The notes under the pieces: model-generated
Seen by the model: only the letters and a program-made list of their open reading frames with translations
The model's database searches: none
Told to the model about the DNA's origin: nothing
Program-made: the position numbers and the translations under genes
Assembly (NCBI GenBank): GCA_905220665.1
Contig: CAJNAR010000185.1
Coordinates: forward strand, 83,159 to 147,158
DNA: 64,000 nt
Origin: Albugo candida
Taxonomy: Eukaryota > Oomycota > Peronosporomycetes > Albuginales > Albuginaceae
Direction of reading: 5' to 3'
Shown here: one piece after another, positions 22,724 through 33,894 of the stretch
How the letters are laid out: every line of letters begins with the position of its first letter
How positions within the stretch are numbered: the first letter of the stretch is position 1

Positions 22724-24971
22724 GGGTAATTGCTGTTACCACCCACCGAATTTCTACTTCCACCCACCACGTGGTTTTCTGACCAATCAGATTAAGGCGG
22801 TATTTTCCCCCACCTACAGTACAGTATATGATTGGGCAACCTTAGGCATACGAGGGATGAGCGTTCTGATAATGCAAAGGAGTAGGCAATAGTTTGAATT
22901 TCGTACGCAATTTCAGGTTTTTCAATTACTTTTCTCACCTGCCTCAAGTTTCTTGGATTTACTGCTGTGTAATGGTGACGGGATAACCGGACATGGAACA
23001 GAACATGTCATCGCAATCTTCCATTTTGCCTACACGATGGCAATGGTGTTGTTGAAAGCTGTGTGGGACATTTTAGGATATCATGCCCCTGCCTGATACA
23101 ATTTTATATATCGCCGCTTAGGCTTCATTGCATGCTCAAATGTTGACGTTTCGCGCTTTCTTGTTGAAATGATAACCTTATTTCAGGCCCCAAGTGAACG
23201 CCCTTTCGCCTTTACGACAGAAGGTCCAGCGAGGGCCGAAATATTCCCAATTGCCAATTCCGAAATTTTAGCATATATGATTGACTGTTGGGCTGTCGAG
23301 AATTAAAAATCGGCTTTGCAGTGATTTTATGTGGAGCTGAACGGATGCGATGTTGTTCGACATTATGAAACTTGCTTGTCCCCTTCCGTTATTGCATTGC
23401 AGTTAATGTCACGTAGGTGCCAATTCTGGTGGATCAATGTTGAAGGTATGGGGATGTTACAAAGCTCATGGATCTCATGCACACATGAAAATCGCATGAT
23501 GCTCCCCAACGTATGACTACACGAATTCTTCAAATCCTCTAACCAGCTGTTCATAACTTACGCTACCACGGAATGCATGTGGGATTTGGATGCGTTCACT
23601 AGAAATGTTTGCTCCAAGCTTCCGGAATTGGTGATCAGTGGCTTGCTTCATTCTTGCCTGAACGAGATCCATATTTTCAGCAGATGTTTGTAGGTACCGC
23701 TTTAAAGCCGAATGCGCTCGACCAATCGCCGACATCGAAGTATTTGTAAAATGCATCACCTTGTCTGGCCTGGCACGCATAAATTTTGCTTCATGCGGAG
23801 TCCAGGTTTTCTCCAAATAGCTGACACCGTCCAGTTTTCCAACATACTTTAGCCTGAAATGCGCTCCCCTCTGCATAATAATTTGCAATTGTCTTCAATC
23901 TACAAACTCTTGTCCCACTTTTAAAAATCCTCTCATTCCTCGTTCGTGCCAGATTTACCCCATAGGGGGTATGCGCAATCCGAAAATCTTCTTCAATGGC
24001 ACCAGCTAGTGCCAAATCGCGATCTGTCACCAGAACGTCTGGGGCTGTATCAGCATGTTTTACGACTGCCCAAGTGCTCAGATATAATCTGTCTTCGCCT
24101 TCCCTGATAAAAATGCAAATGCCGAGTAAAATGTTGAGTTCATTCCCGTTCGCCCATCAATGCTCAGCATATGCATCCTGGAACTGCTCGTTTTGTACGT
24201 ACAATCCAAGAGAAGAACCATATTATTCCGGCGAGCTAAACGAATGGATGTTGGATGGGCCACAAACAAATGTGTGACGCACCCATCACCCGTGGTGTGA
24301 GTTCATCTATCAAAGCCTGAATCGGGGACCTTCTGCCAATTCCTTCAGACGAGATTGCGGCTTAGCGTTGTAGAAGTTTTCTGCCGTAGCCAGTGATTTG
24401 GGAAATTCAGGACACAAAAGCGTTTATGCCCGAAGTGCGGGTAATCCGGCTGATACAAGTTCCTGTACGCAGACCTTTTCTTCTCCAAGCATTCTTCTGC
24501 ATCCTGGGTGCCCAGCCATATTATCTGAAGGTTCATGATTGTGTTGGCTTTTCCGCATTTTGACCTTCCAGCTACCATCTCTACTCTTCTTCCCAAAAGC
24601 CTCCCAATGACACCCCTGCAGTCTCGTTCCTGTCTTCCGTGTCTTTCCCTCAGCATTTCCAGCCTAGCGTTTCATATAATCCCGACCAAGATTCCAAGCA
24701 AGCAAAACTCGCCTGCCTCCATCTGAGCGTTTTATCGACACCCCATAACCAGACTCACGATACACATGGCGAACGTGTTCAATGAAATCATAACGAGTGG
24801 CAGAAGATTGGTTGGAATTGACGAAAGAGGACATTGACATAGGCTGGTGGAAAAAGTAAAAACTTGGGTGGAAATAGCATAGGGTTGGTGGAAAAGTAAA
24901 AAGCTGGGTCGAAATACCACCGTAACATGACTAGTCAGAAAGCCATGTGGTGGGTGGAAATAGCGATTCCC
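22724..24971 (-). mobile_element. MULE C, minus-coding, with distinct TIRs
   Basis: The right end read inward is GGGAATCGCTATTTCCACCC and continues into a CCACCACATGG block. The left end is the same sequence, diverged, with a short duplication (22724-22790). It abuts MULE B on the left. Near the right end, two 40-bp direct repeats (24840-24920) contain GGTGGAAAAAGTAAAAA. Copies of the TIR core repeat several times near each end. Confidence 0.65.
23517..24656 (-). pseudogene. MULE C transposase, fragmented
   Basis: From 24656 downward: a FAR1-like N-terminal part with NHEPSDNMAGHPGCRR in one frame, a first-aspartate block VLLLDCTYKTSSSRMHML (24269-24078), a second-aspartate block VTDRDLALAGAIEEDF (24030-23791), and an YLEKTWTPHEAKFMRA block with a degenerate R-[VI]-E-x-AH site (23888-23517, GRAHSALKRY). 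Frames are broken at least three times, so it is inactive. Confidence 0.65.
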
Positions 24972-25060
24972 TTTATTTATTCTATTATATCATTTGAACC
25001 AACCAGAAGCCACGCTTTCAAATAATTCATGGAGGCTGGGGGCTAATTAAAGAAAAGATG
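24972..25060. repeat. Solitary fold-back arm matching the left arm at 18164
   Basis: Reverse-complemented, this piece matches 18164-18260 through CAGCCTCCAT, a GTGGCTTCTG block and an AT-rich AATAAAT end. The two arms face each other across 6.7 kb of MULEs A, B and C, as if one fold-back element had been split by insertions. Confidence 0.55.
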
Positions 25061-25698
25061 GAGGCTGATTAACAATTTCCTGTTTCATAAGGGATTATAA
25101 AAAATGGGGCTGCTATCCGCACACTCCCATTTGCTAATTGCCCCCTGGATTATAGCCAATCAAAAGCCTGCGAAAGCTTCGCCTAAATGACTTGTTAGCA
25201 GTTAGTCTCCCACTTTATCGATCAATTTACATGAATGAGATTCTTGAATATAATAATTACAAACGACTAAAAATTGGGCTGAAGGCTGGTAGGAACGCTT
25301 CGATGACATCAAACTTGGACAGAGATAGACAAGAATAGGTAGCAAATACACTGGTCCAAAAGCAAATTTATCATTTTTCAGAGTAATTGCTTAAACGTTT
25401 TTCGTTCAGGTCATTATCTAAAGGGTATTGATATCCCGACAACTTTTTTTTCAATTACAGCATGTCTAGTTAAATTATTACTCTCACAACTTTTTCTTTT
25501 TTACTAAATACATCAATAATCATACATTTTTAAATAATTACATCCATACACACCCAAAATTGTTGCTCCAACAACTTCAATCGAGACTTATTTTTGATTG
25601 GCTAATTCACAGATGTTTTAACTGTGATAGGCTAATACATATGACAATTTCCATTTGACACATATTCTATTTCTATACGCTGCCTACGAGATTGCAAT

Positions 25699-27804
25699 AT
25701 GCTTCCCCCATCAATACATCAAAACTACAACACATTTGAAGATCTCTTTAAAGCTGTACAAGAGTTTGCATTCATTGAAGGCTATGCTTTGGCTATAAAG
25801 AGCTCTACCAAAAATCTGCGATGCTGCATAAAGTGCGACTTAAAAAAGGACATACGATACAAGGTAAGACTGGAGCCCAGAATTTCAACTCTACTGATAC
25901 AAGTAAAACAGGTCAAACCTTAACAGGAGGATCGATAGCGCCAAGCAGCCACCAAGTCAATTGACCGCCCGTTTTTGCTCTACGCCACAATATATAAACG
26001 TGATTCAAATTGGAGATTGCTTGTAAAAAACGGTCAACATAATCATGAAAAATCAAAAGATATTGCTGGGCATTCAATAGCACAAAGGTTTACGATTGAG
26101 GCAAAAACAACGATTCAAAGGTGCCTTCAATCTGGAGCTAGACCTAGCGAGGCGAGAAAAGCTCTTGAACTGCAAGATTCATCAAATAGAGCTAGCATGA
26201 GGGGCATTTACTATGAAAAGGTAAAGTCATGAATTAGCCTCAGAAATTTTTGTGCTTAGATATGTCAGAATTTGATTTTATTCTAATCATTTCACTTTCC
26301 AGGGTAAGATGCGAAATCAGTTCCTCAATGGTAGAACACAAATTGCAGCACTACTTGAGGAGCTCAAGGAAGACCATTACATCTCTTCAGCCCAATGCAG
26401 CGATGACAATCTGACGAACTTTTTTTTTGCCAATCCAAAGTCCATCAAGTTGACGCGACGATTTCCTTCTGTTTTGTCCTTGGACTGCACATACAAGACA
26501 AACAAGTATAAAGTGCCCCTGCTCCATGCTGTTGGGTTTACTTGCCTAAATTCAACATTCTCATCATCCTTTACATTTCTGCCGAAAGGCATCAGGAGGA
26601 CTACATATGGGCACTAAACCAGATCAAAAGTATCTATAATGGGGTATCATCTCCGAAGGTCATAATCATAGATCGCGAGCTTGCACTAATAAGGGCTGTC
26701 CAGGAAGTTTTGTCATCGAGCAAGCATCTCCTTTGTCGTTGGCATGTTTAGAATTTTTGATGATTTATCAGTGATTGACCACACGTAAGTAATGTTTCTC
26801 ATAAAAAAACACAGATTTATTAGTATCTAATTACAAGAATTATTCTTTCAGTTGCAGAACAGCAGAAATCCTGAAACTCTTACCAGCTCGTGAAAAAATT
26901 CAAAAATCAAGTATGAATACAAGTTAAATCTATTGCTGTACTTGGAAGAGACATGGCTTGTGAACAAGGAACGATTTGTTACAGCACGGACAAAGTTTTA
27001 CTCTCACTTCGGGAATATCAACACATCGCGAATCGAAGGAGCACATGCCACAATCAAAAGATGGTTGAAGATGTCAACAATGGATATGCGAGATGTGAGA
27101 GCCAAATTAACTGATTGTCTACAGCAGCAAGAGAGGGAGCTTCGGACAGCAGTCGCAGCAACAGAAACTCGAGTTTATCATAATCTGAATGGCAGGATAT
27201 ATGATGGTGTAGTGCGTAAGGTGTCTCCCTTGCTCAGAGAAAAATAAAAGATGAAATCAAGGAGGGCTTGGTTGGCAACAGGGCAGGAGCTTACACGCAT
27301 GCTTTCCAAGCAATTTATGGTCTACCTTGCTGGCACTCACTTTCCAATAAATCGATAATGACCAAACCCTCTTACCATCCGTCATCCACCAACAATGGCA
27401 CCTTTCTCCAGAAATCACATCAACAGTCTTAAAGGATGCTGAAGAAGGTTCAGAGACTGGTATTGTAGAATTTCGAAAAACTGTGCAGCAACTTGAGACA
27501 ACTTTCCAATGCTTGAACTCCAGTGAACAAAAGGAAATGAAGGCTCAACTTATACAGTTGGCAACCCAGAGATCAAAAGCACCAAATCCCCCCTTTACCT
27601 ATAGTTAAGCAGCGAGTAAGACCAGCAGGATCGAATCAGCCTTTTCAGAATGAAGCTTCCATGAAACGAGATCTGTCAGCATTTGAGCATCAGACACAGA
27701 AGAAATGCAGGTGCATCAATTGCGGGAACATCGGCCATAACAAGCGATCTTGCAGAATTCCGGTTTCAAGCTTAGATTCTGGACAAGCTTTGATAAATAA
27801 TTAG
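25699..27804 (+). pseudogene. MULE D transposase (FAR1-DDE-SWIM-CCHC), close to intact
   Basis: A FAR1-like DNA-binding region comes first (25699-25923, then 25975-26220 with a NGQHNHEKSKDIAGH block). A GT-AG intron 26221-26302 follows. The DDE core is LSLDCTYKTNKYKVPLLHAV (first Asp), IIIDRELALIRAVQ (second Asp), LLCRWHV, and TSRIEGAHATIKRW (Glu). A SWIM-like FQAIYGLPCWHSL and a complete knuckle CINCGNIGHNKRSC end it near 27760. A frame change near 26585 and gaps around 26760-26930 and 27250-27650 may be further introns or small lesions. All catalytic residues are kept, so of the MULEs here this one is the most likely recently active. Confidence 0.75.
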
Positions 27805-27939
27805 AGATTTTTCCTTTACAATTTTTTTTCATTATACCTTTTATTTTCGGCCGTTAGTGTATAATAAATGTTGCATCTTTACCACGCATTATAGCTCAGC
27901 AAACTGCCAATGAATCTTCTATCAATGGTGAGTGTTTAG

Positions 27940-28010
27940 CTCTGCTGAAGGTATCTATATTACAAGAATTAGCCTTAGACGTGAATTACTTCTAACAGCT
28001 AGAAACGAAG
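27940..28010 (-). repeat. LINE 3'-tail-like fragment inside MULE D
   Basis: The stretch from about 27943 reads CTGAAGGTATCTATATTACA and on through GAATTAG. It parallels the minus-strand LINE-2 tail at 62982-63012 (TTGAAGGTGTCTATATTACT). It is a short remnant, and chance similarity of AT-rich sequence cannot be excluded. Confidence 0.35.
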
Positions 28011-28806
28011 ACTTATTACTTTTCGAAAGAGTTGTGGGAGTGATAAATTAATGAGGCATGACGTAATCTAAATTAAAAGTAAATGTAATTTAAAGAAAAA
28101 ATTGTCGGGATATCAATACCCATTATTTATTGTTAAAAAAGTTGTGGAAGCAATTGATTAAGTAGGCATGATGTAATTTAAAATGAAAAATAAAAATGTA
28201 ATTAAAATAGAAAGTTGTCGGGATATCAATACCCTATCTAAATTATCGAATATTATCTAGCTAATTTGCAATTTTTTGCGACAAATCTCATCGGAAGCAC
28301 TAAAAACAAGCCTTCCTGGTACATTGGAGCCAAAATGATACTGTATCTCATCGATAGTGTGGGTGCCGGTAAAGATTACGTAGTAGATTCGTATTATACG
28401 CATAGATCATATATTGGTTCAAAGAAAGCTAGGACTAGGACTGATGTGAACGGTCACGATGATAGTTCATCCTGCTGGTTTTTATCCTTGAAATTTACAA
28501 ATTTGATTAAATTTACGCTTTAGTGCGACTGTCACCAAAAAAAGTTTGACAAGTTATTTACGGTGTAATCCACCTCTTTTCACCAAGGATATCCATCCAT
28601 TCATTTTTGTACGTATATTACTGAGAATTAACACATTGAATCGTGATGAAATATCGGCTATTTTTGCGTCTAAACAGTTCCGCGACGCGAGGAAGTTTTC
28701 CAGGCGTTTGATTGGCTATAAATTAGCGGGGTCCGGTTAGCAGTGGGGGGTGTCCGGATAGCAGCTCCCTAAAAAATATACCAATTTGATAAATAAATAA
28801 AAGAAG

Positions 28807-29549
28807 GGAGCTGCTAACCGGACACCCCTCTTTGCTAACGGGACACCCCCTCCTGCTATATGTTTTATAAAATTTAAAAATACCCCCACCCCCTATTTAG
28901 GTGAATATAAAGGTTACATATTATTTTGGGCACTTCCTGAACGGGAAATTCCTTACCCTACACAGCACATATGTGCTACATGACCACGGCCTCTTCTCTA
29001 CCTTAACGTCTTCCTGTTGGAATATGGTCGCAATAGTGCAAGAAAAGGGCGTTGAGGTAAGCCACAATGATTCGTGGATGATTTCTTGTTACCGGGTTTT
29101 TCTTCAGGCTATTTATAGCGATTCCACCGACGATGTCCCGCTTGCCCAAGAATTCCGCGCGGAAATGTTGCCCCAGATGGGAGTCTTAAAATGAAATTCA
29201 GTAGGTAGGTATCAGCAGGCGGGAATTAGGAGTGTACAGGCTATGCAGAATTTTATCCGTCGTTCTTATTTTTATGATAAACTTTCCCATTTATCTCAAA
29301 CCCTTTCATCCCAATCAGTAAATCAACAATAGATCCAGCAGTCATAGCATTCTATTATTAGAATTATTCGTCGATCGGAATTCTTGTCAACGCATCTCCC
29401 TATACTAAAACTGAAACGCCGAACTCACCACATAAACAAACCAAATCATCACAAGGTATTGACTCATATTTGATTATGGGGGCGCGGTGTTTATTAAAAT
29501 ATATGAATATATGCGAGGAGAGGGGGGGGTGTCCGGTTAGCAGCTCCTT
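28807..29549 (+). mobile_element. TIR element E1 (0.74 kb)
   Basis: The left end is GGGAGCTGCTAACCGGACAC and the right end its reverse complement at 29549. The motif GCTAACCGGACACC is repeated with small changes within each arm. It is separated from E0 by 36 AT-rich bases that recur after element G. Target duplications are not clear. Confidence 0.65.
28901..29194 (+). CDS. 97-codon ORF of unknown function inside E1
   Basis: The frame starts MNIKVTYYFGHF and continues with FSTLTSSCWNMVAIVQEKGV, SWMISCYRVFLQAIYSDSTD and a short acidic end. Composition is protein-like, but no transposase motif or known domain is visible. It could be a captured host exon, a passenger gene, or chance. Element E1 has no other coding capacity. 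Confidence 0.3.
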   Translation: MNIKVTYYFGHFLNGKFLTLHSTYVLHDHGLFSTLTSSCWNMVAIVQEKGVEVSHNDSWMISCYRVFLQAIYSDSTDDVPLAQEFRAEMLPQMGVLK

Positions 29550-31449
29550 AAAAAAATACCAAGGCTGTATACTATACGTATGGATATACACGCACCTAGG
29601 AGTATAACGAGAAAACCCAATTTTGGATGAAAAACCTCTGATCAATGATGCACTATGTAGTGAGAATAACGAAGCATACAATTATGCGTACCATATGGTA
29701 CAGGTCTTACGATTATGGTCAAAATGGTTGCATATTCCACATCTCATCCGGCGCTTTTCCATTTTCTCAGTAGCTTGTTGCGATTGATCCGCTTCTTCTT
29801 TAATGGCGCCCTTTTTTCTCAGAGCAGATGGAAGGTTGCACACACCTCGGGTAAGATCATTTTTCAGCACGATTGGCATTATGTTTGTCAGATCTTTCAG
29901 AGTAGGCAGCCGCAATCGTCGATGATTTCCAGGAGTCATGAAAATACGTGACCATGTTGGGCAATTTTCTGGAATTATTCAATGCTACTAATGCATGAAT
30001 GCAAGGCAAGCCATCGTCTTCGAAGTACCCAGACGATCATCGCAAAACTTTAGCGGAATTATACTGCAAATTTCATCGGAATACTCTCCAGCCCTGAGCG
30101 GATTGCGACGATGTAGCATCAGGTCGAACATTCATCAATTTCACCTCACCTCGCAGCGGCCATTGTTTTATCCTCCTTTCGTGATGCATATGGAGTTAGT
30201 ACTTCCCATCCTTTCACTTCGCTGATATTCTCAGCCCACTTGCACCCTACGTAACTTTTAATTCCCATTAAGCAGTCGATGATAGGAAGACTCCGAATTC
30301 CCCTCAATACGCTGTTTACCGCCTCCACGTTGTTCGATGTCAAAGTGTTGTATCTTGGACATGGTGAGTAAGCTATTGACCAATTTTTACGACCAAACTA
30401 CTGTAGCCACACCAGCGCACTGCTGTTCAAATTGGCGATATTCGTCTTCGCCTTCTCGTACTCCACTGTTGTTCGTCAACGAGCCAATATCCGCGCCAAA
30501 TTCTTCAACAGCTTGGACTTGTAATTCTTGATAAAAGTCGTCATCAAATGCTAGAAGCAGAAGAAAGGTGGGAAGTCTGGTGTCGATGTATGCATAGCAT
30601 TCATAAGTCCATTGTCTCTATCCGATATCACGAATGCTGGAGATGGCTGGAGGTGAGAGAGTAGGAACTTCAAAAACCAGCTCCAGTTATCTTCATTCTA
30701 CACCGACACGAGCCCAATTTGTATCATGCTGTTTTTATTCCGAAAGCACTATACAAAGAGAATCCCACCAATTAAGGTCTTCATAAATTTGCCGTGCTCG
30801 GAAATCACACGATCATTGCAGGACTTATATGAAGCCCTTCTTAGGAAATGATACTCAGCCGCATAAATCCATTATCTACGATATTAAGCTTGGCTTCGAG
30901 GCCTCGAATGTTTAGTTCAGACATATAGGATGGAATGAGGCTGTACTGCTCAATATCACTATTGAATAACTCAAGATTCAACTTCTTGAGTGCGTGAGCA
31001 CAGTTCATATATGTGGAGGAGTAAGTTTCCTGCCGGAAATCATGGCCATATCTCTGACTGTAGAGTTACGGCAATATTTCTTCACAGTTTTATTTCTACG
31101 AGACGCCTTTGACGATTCGGATAATTGACAGCAGTGCAAAACAAACTTTCTTGGAGGGATGAATGACTGCGAAAAGGCAAACTAAACAACGAAGAAACAG
31201 CTATACTGACTGTGTGCACACTGCTTTGTAACGCCGTTTGTCGCTTGACCACACACGAAATCGACGGTTACATTATCGGTTGTACTCAATTACTGCTTGA
31301 ATTATATCCCTCTTATTGGCATAACTCCTGTTCTCGAAGAAGCTGCTGCCACTTGGCTGTTTTTCGTCTTCATTTTCCATCGCTGGTATTAAAAATGTGT
31401 AATGTGTATACCCGTACATATAGTATACAGCCTTGGTATATTTTTTTAT
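29550..31449 (-). mobile_element. MULE F, minus-coding
   Basis: The inverted ends share ATACCAAGGCTGTATACTAT (left 29558-29577; right about 31412-31436). The same end also occurs alone at 18121-18160. It directly follows E1 and is directly followed by element G, whose first base is 31450. Confidence 0.6.
29682..31200 (-). pseudogene. MULE F transposase fragments
   Basis: Recognisable pieces are TSNNVEAVNSVLRGIRSLPI (30343-30146), the acidic-residue block common to Mutator transposases, and a complete CCHC knuckle CGICNHFDHNRKTC just before the stop near 29682. The stretch 30350-31200 holds further degraded coding with many stops. The SNNVE motif differs from the SRVEGAH form of the other elements, so this is a separate MULE lineage. 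Confidence 0.6.
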
Positions 31450-33894
31450 GGGATCCGCTAACGACCCATCACTTTTTGCTAACGACCCATCATCCCCATA
31501 TTTCCAGCTAATCACAGACCTCTAGTGGCTTTCCAGGGCAGTCGCGATATAGTATTTTTTTTAGAATACAAAATAACTCACCTTTGCCAAGTTCATAGCT
31601 GCCATCTTCTTGCCATCTTCTTTCCAACTTCCGATCTCCACTCATATCAGTCTTTGTCAGCCTTATCATATCAACGATGAACCCCCTTGACCTTAAATCT
31701 CTTCCTGCCCATGTATTTGGTACCAGGAAGGAAGCCCGTAATGCGGTTGACAAGTTGTTCCAAGATGAAGGGTATATAATGACCATCTTGCGCACCAGAC
31801 ACGTTGGAACAAACACTCTGGAGAGGTCAAAGGACTTGACCTAGCATGCTCTTGCACTGGAAGACTACGGACCACTTCTTTACAACAACAAAAGCGTCAA
31901 CGCATACGAGGAAGTCGCGCTACCGCTTGCAATTTTAGCTTGTTGATTCGTCGCGTGCAGAACTTGAATGGCTGGTAGAGCTTGGCATGCATGACCACAA
32001 CTATGAAGCTTTTGTGGACCCTAATGTCCATCCACAAGGTCGCGCACTCACAAATGAACAGCGCGCTGTGGTTCTTGGTATTATCCTTGATGGTCTCCCA
32101 CCTGTTGTGGTAAGCATGAGAAGGCAAAATGTCTCGGTCACACCCCGTGACATTTACAGCCTCAAGCAAGCCGAGCGACGGCGTGTTTTGGGTGGACGCT
32201 CATCACTTGCTGCCCTACTTGTCAGCCTGGAAGGGAATGCCTCCACACCATACTTCACCCAGTTTGATAATGAGCGCAAGCTCACTCACCTGCTTATTGT
32301 TTCTGCATCTGCAAAAGAAATCTATCGCAAATAAAGCGCCAACAAGATCTGGCTCATAGACGCAACGTACAAGACCAATTGCTTTGGTCTACCGCTTGCA
32401 CATGCTGTTAGAGTTACCGCTACTGGCCACAGATTCAAATTTGTATACTGCTTCATGTCAGCAGATGGCGAGGACAACTACCTTTGGGCCGTGCGCCTCA
32501 TCCGTGAGGTTTTCAAGAGGCTCTCTCTGCCAAGATTTACTACGTTTGTCACTGATCGCGAGCTGGCGCTCGGCGCCGATGAATGCACTGGATAGAGTCT
32601 TCCCAGATGCAAATGTTTTGCTGTGTAGCTGGCACATCAGCAAGAATATTCTGAGCAAGCAGCGGAAAACCTTTGCATCAATGGAAGCTTTCCAGAAGCT
32701 TAACAAAGCATGGAATCTACATGTCTCGTCAAAAACTGCAGAGAACTACGAGACACAGCTGGCATCAATGCGCACCGAATTCCCCCATCATGTCATGACA
32801 TATCTTTAAGAGACATGGCTCATCTACAAGGACCGATTTGTGGATTACCTCTTGCGTGGCAAGCTGCATTATGGGAATACCACAACTTCACGAGTAGAGG
32901 GTGCACATGCAACATTGAAAAATTGGATTCGGGCATCCAATGGCGATCTTCTGACATTGGAGACAGCATGCAAGCTTGCCTGTGAGGGTCGGCTGGCATC
33001 AATTCGTCAGCAAACAGCATTGGATTGGGCTACCGCTGATTTACAATTTGGGGCAACTTTTGGTGCTGTCATGGGCAAGATTTCTATGACCGCATTGAAG
33101 CTGGCTTTCAAACAATACCAACAGCGACAAGTAGCACGCGAATGCTCAGGTAGGTTTCAATCAACCCATGGCATTCCCTGCAAGCATCTCCTCCGCAATT
33201 CATCTCCGCTGGCTTGCGAGGATTTCCACCAGCATTGGTGGTTGGTACAGCCAGCTTGTGCGGTTACACTACTGGAAGCAAACAACAATGAATCCATTGA
33301 CGCAGATCTGCAGAGAACTCGTAATGAATGCAATGAAGCATCACAATTCCACCACCAGATGATTTGTGACCACCTTGCAACACTACCTGATACCACAGTA
33401 ATCAACCCTGTTGTAATCCAAGCTCGTGGCCGACCTGCTAGTTCGCTAAACAGGAGGATCCCTACATCATCCACGCAGAAGGAACCCTCACAGTTTGAGC
33501 ATGCTGAAGCATCTTTACAGCGACAAAGAAGATGCGGAAACTGTCGCTAGATTGGCCACAACCAAAGGAGTTGTCAGAATCTAATAGTAGCACCTGCATC
33601 GGCAGCACTACCACCAGCTGGAAATCTTGCAGCGCTTGGCGCTGCTGACGAGTGGAAGTACCCAGCTGGCTCACAGATGCCTGGGATCACATCTGAGTCC
33701 ATAGAATTATATCTCTTTCAAAAATCTACTATCTATTTATCTAGAATAGGCTTGAATTTCATCAATCCACGTTGCTTTGCAATTAAAAATTACTGTATCG
33801 CGACTTCCCTGGAAAGCCACTGGAGGTCTGTGATTGGCGGAAATATGGGGGTGATGGGTAATTAGCAAAAAGTGATGGGTCGTTAGCGGATCCC
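31450..33894 (+). mobile_element. MULE G with about 100-bp TIRs
   Basis: The left terminus GGGATCCGCTAACGACCCAT and the next 80 bases are repeated in reverse at the right end (33795-33894) with few differences. The motif TAACGACCCATCA occurs twice in the left arm. The flanks are AT-rich (TTTTTTTAT and TTTCTTATT), so a 9-bp duplication cannot be confirmed. High TIR identity suggests a fairly young copy. Confidence 0.8.
31987..33580 (+). pseudogene. MULE G transposase, few lesions
   Basis: The N-terminal region is in frame 31987-32334 and ends in a TAA. It is followed directly by SANKIWLIDATYKTNCFGLP (first Asp) and FVTDRELALGA (second Asp), then a frame change, VLLCSWHISKNIL, another stop at about 32806, and TTTSRVEGAHATLKNWIR (Glu). 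The SWIM-like segment is FQSTHGIPCKHLL. The knuckle CGNCR-stop-IGHNQRSC is interrupted by TAG at about 33548. Three stops and one frameshift inactivate an otherwise complete gene. Confidence 0.75.

Larger units (their letters stand above)
25423..28234 (+). mobile_element. MULE D, nearly intact, with 8-bp target duplication
   Basis: The ends are GGGTATTGATATCCCGACAA (25423) and its reverse complement ending at 28234. TATCTAAA flanks both sides (25415-25422 and 28235-28242). The outermost bases GGGTATTGATATCCC are themselves nearly palindromic. The last about 105 bp (28130-28234) repeat the block 28019-28122, so the element carries two copies of its right terminus. It lies inside element E0. 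Confidence 0.85.
25098..28770. mobile_element. TIR element E0, interrupted by MULE D
   Basis: The left end begins GGGGCTGCTATCCGCACAC at about 25098 and runs into TATAGCCAATCAAAAGCCTG. The right end read inward begins AGGGAGCTGCTATCCGGACA at 28770 and reaches TATAGCCAATCAAACGCCTG. The shared inner block identifies the two ends as one element of about 0.9 kb without its insertion. It belongs to the family of E1. Its only notable open frame (28266-28523) has no motif, so it is probably non-autonomous. Confidence 0.6.
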
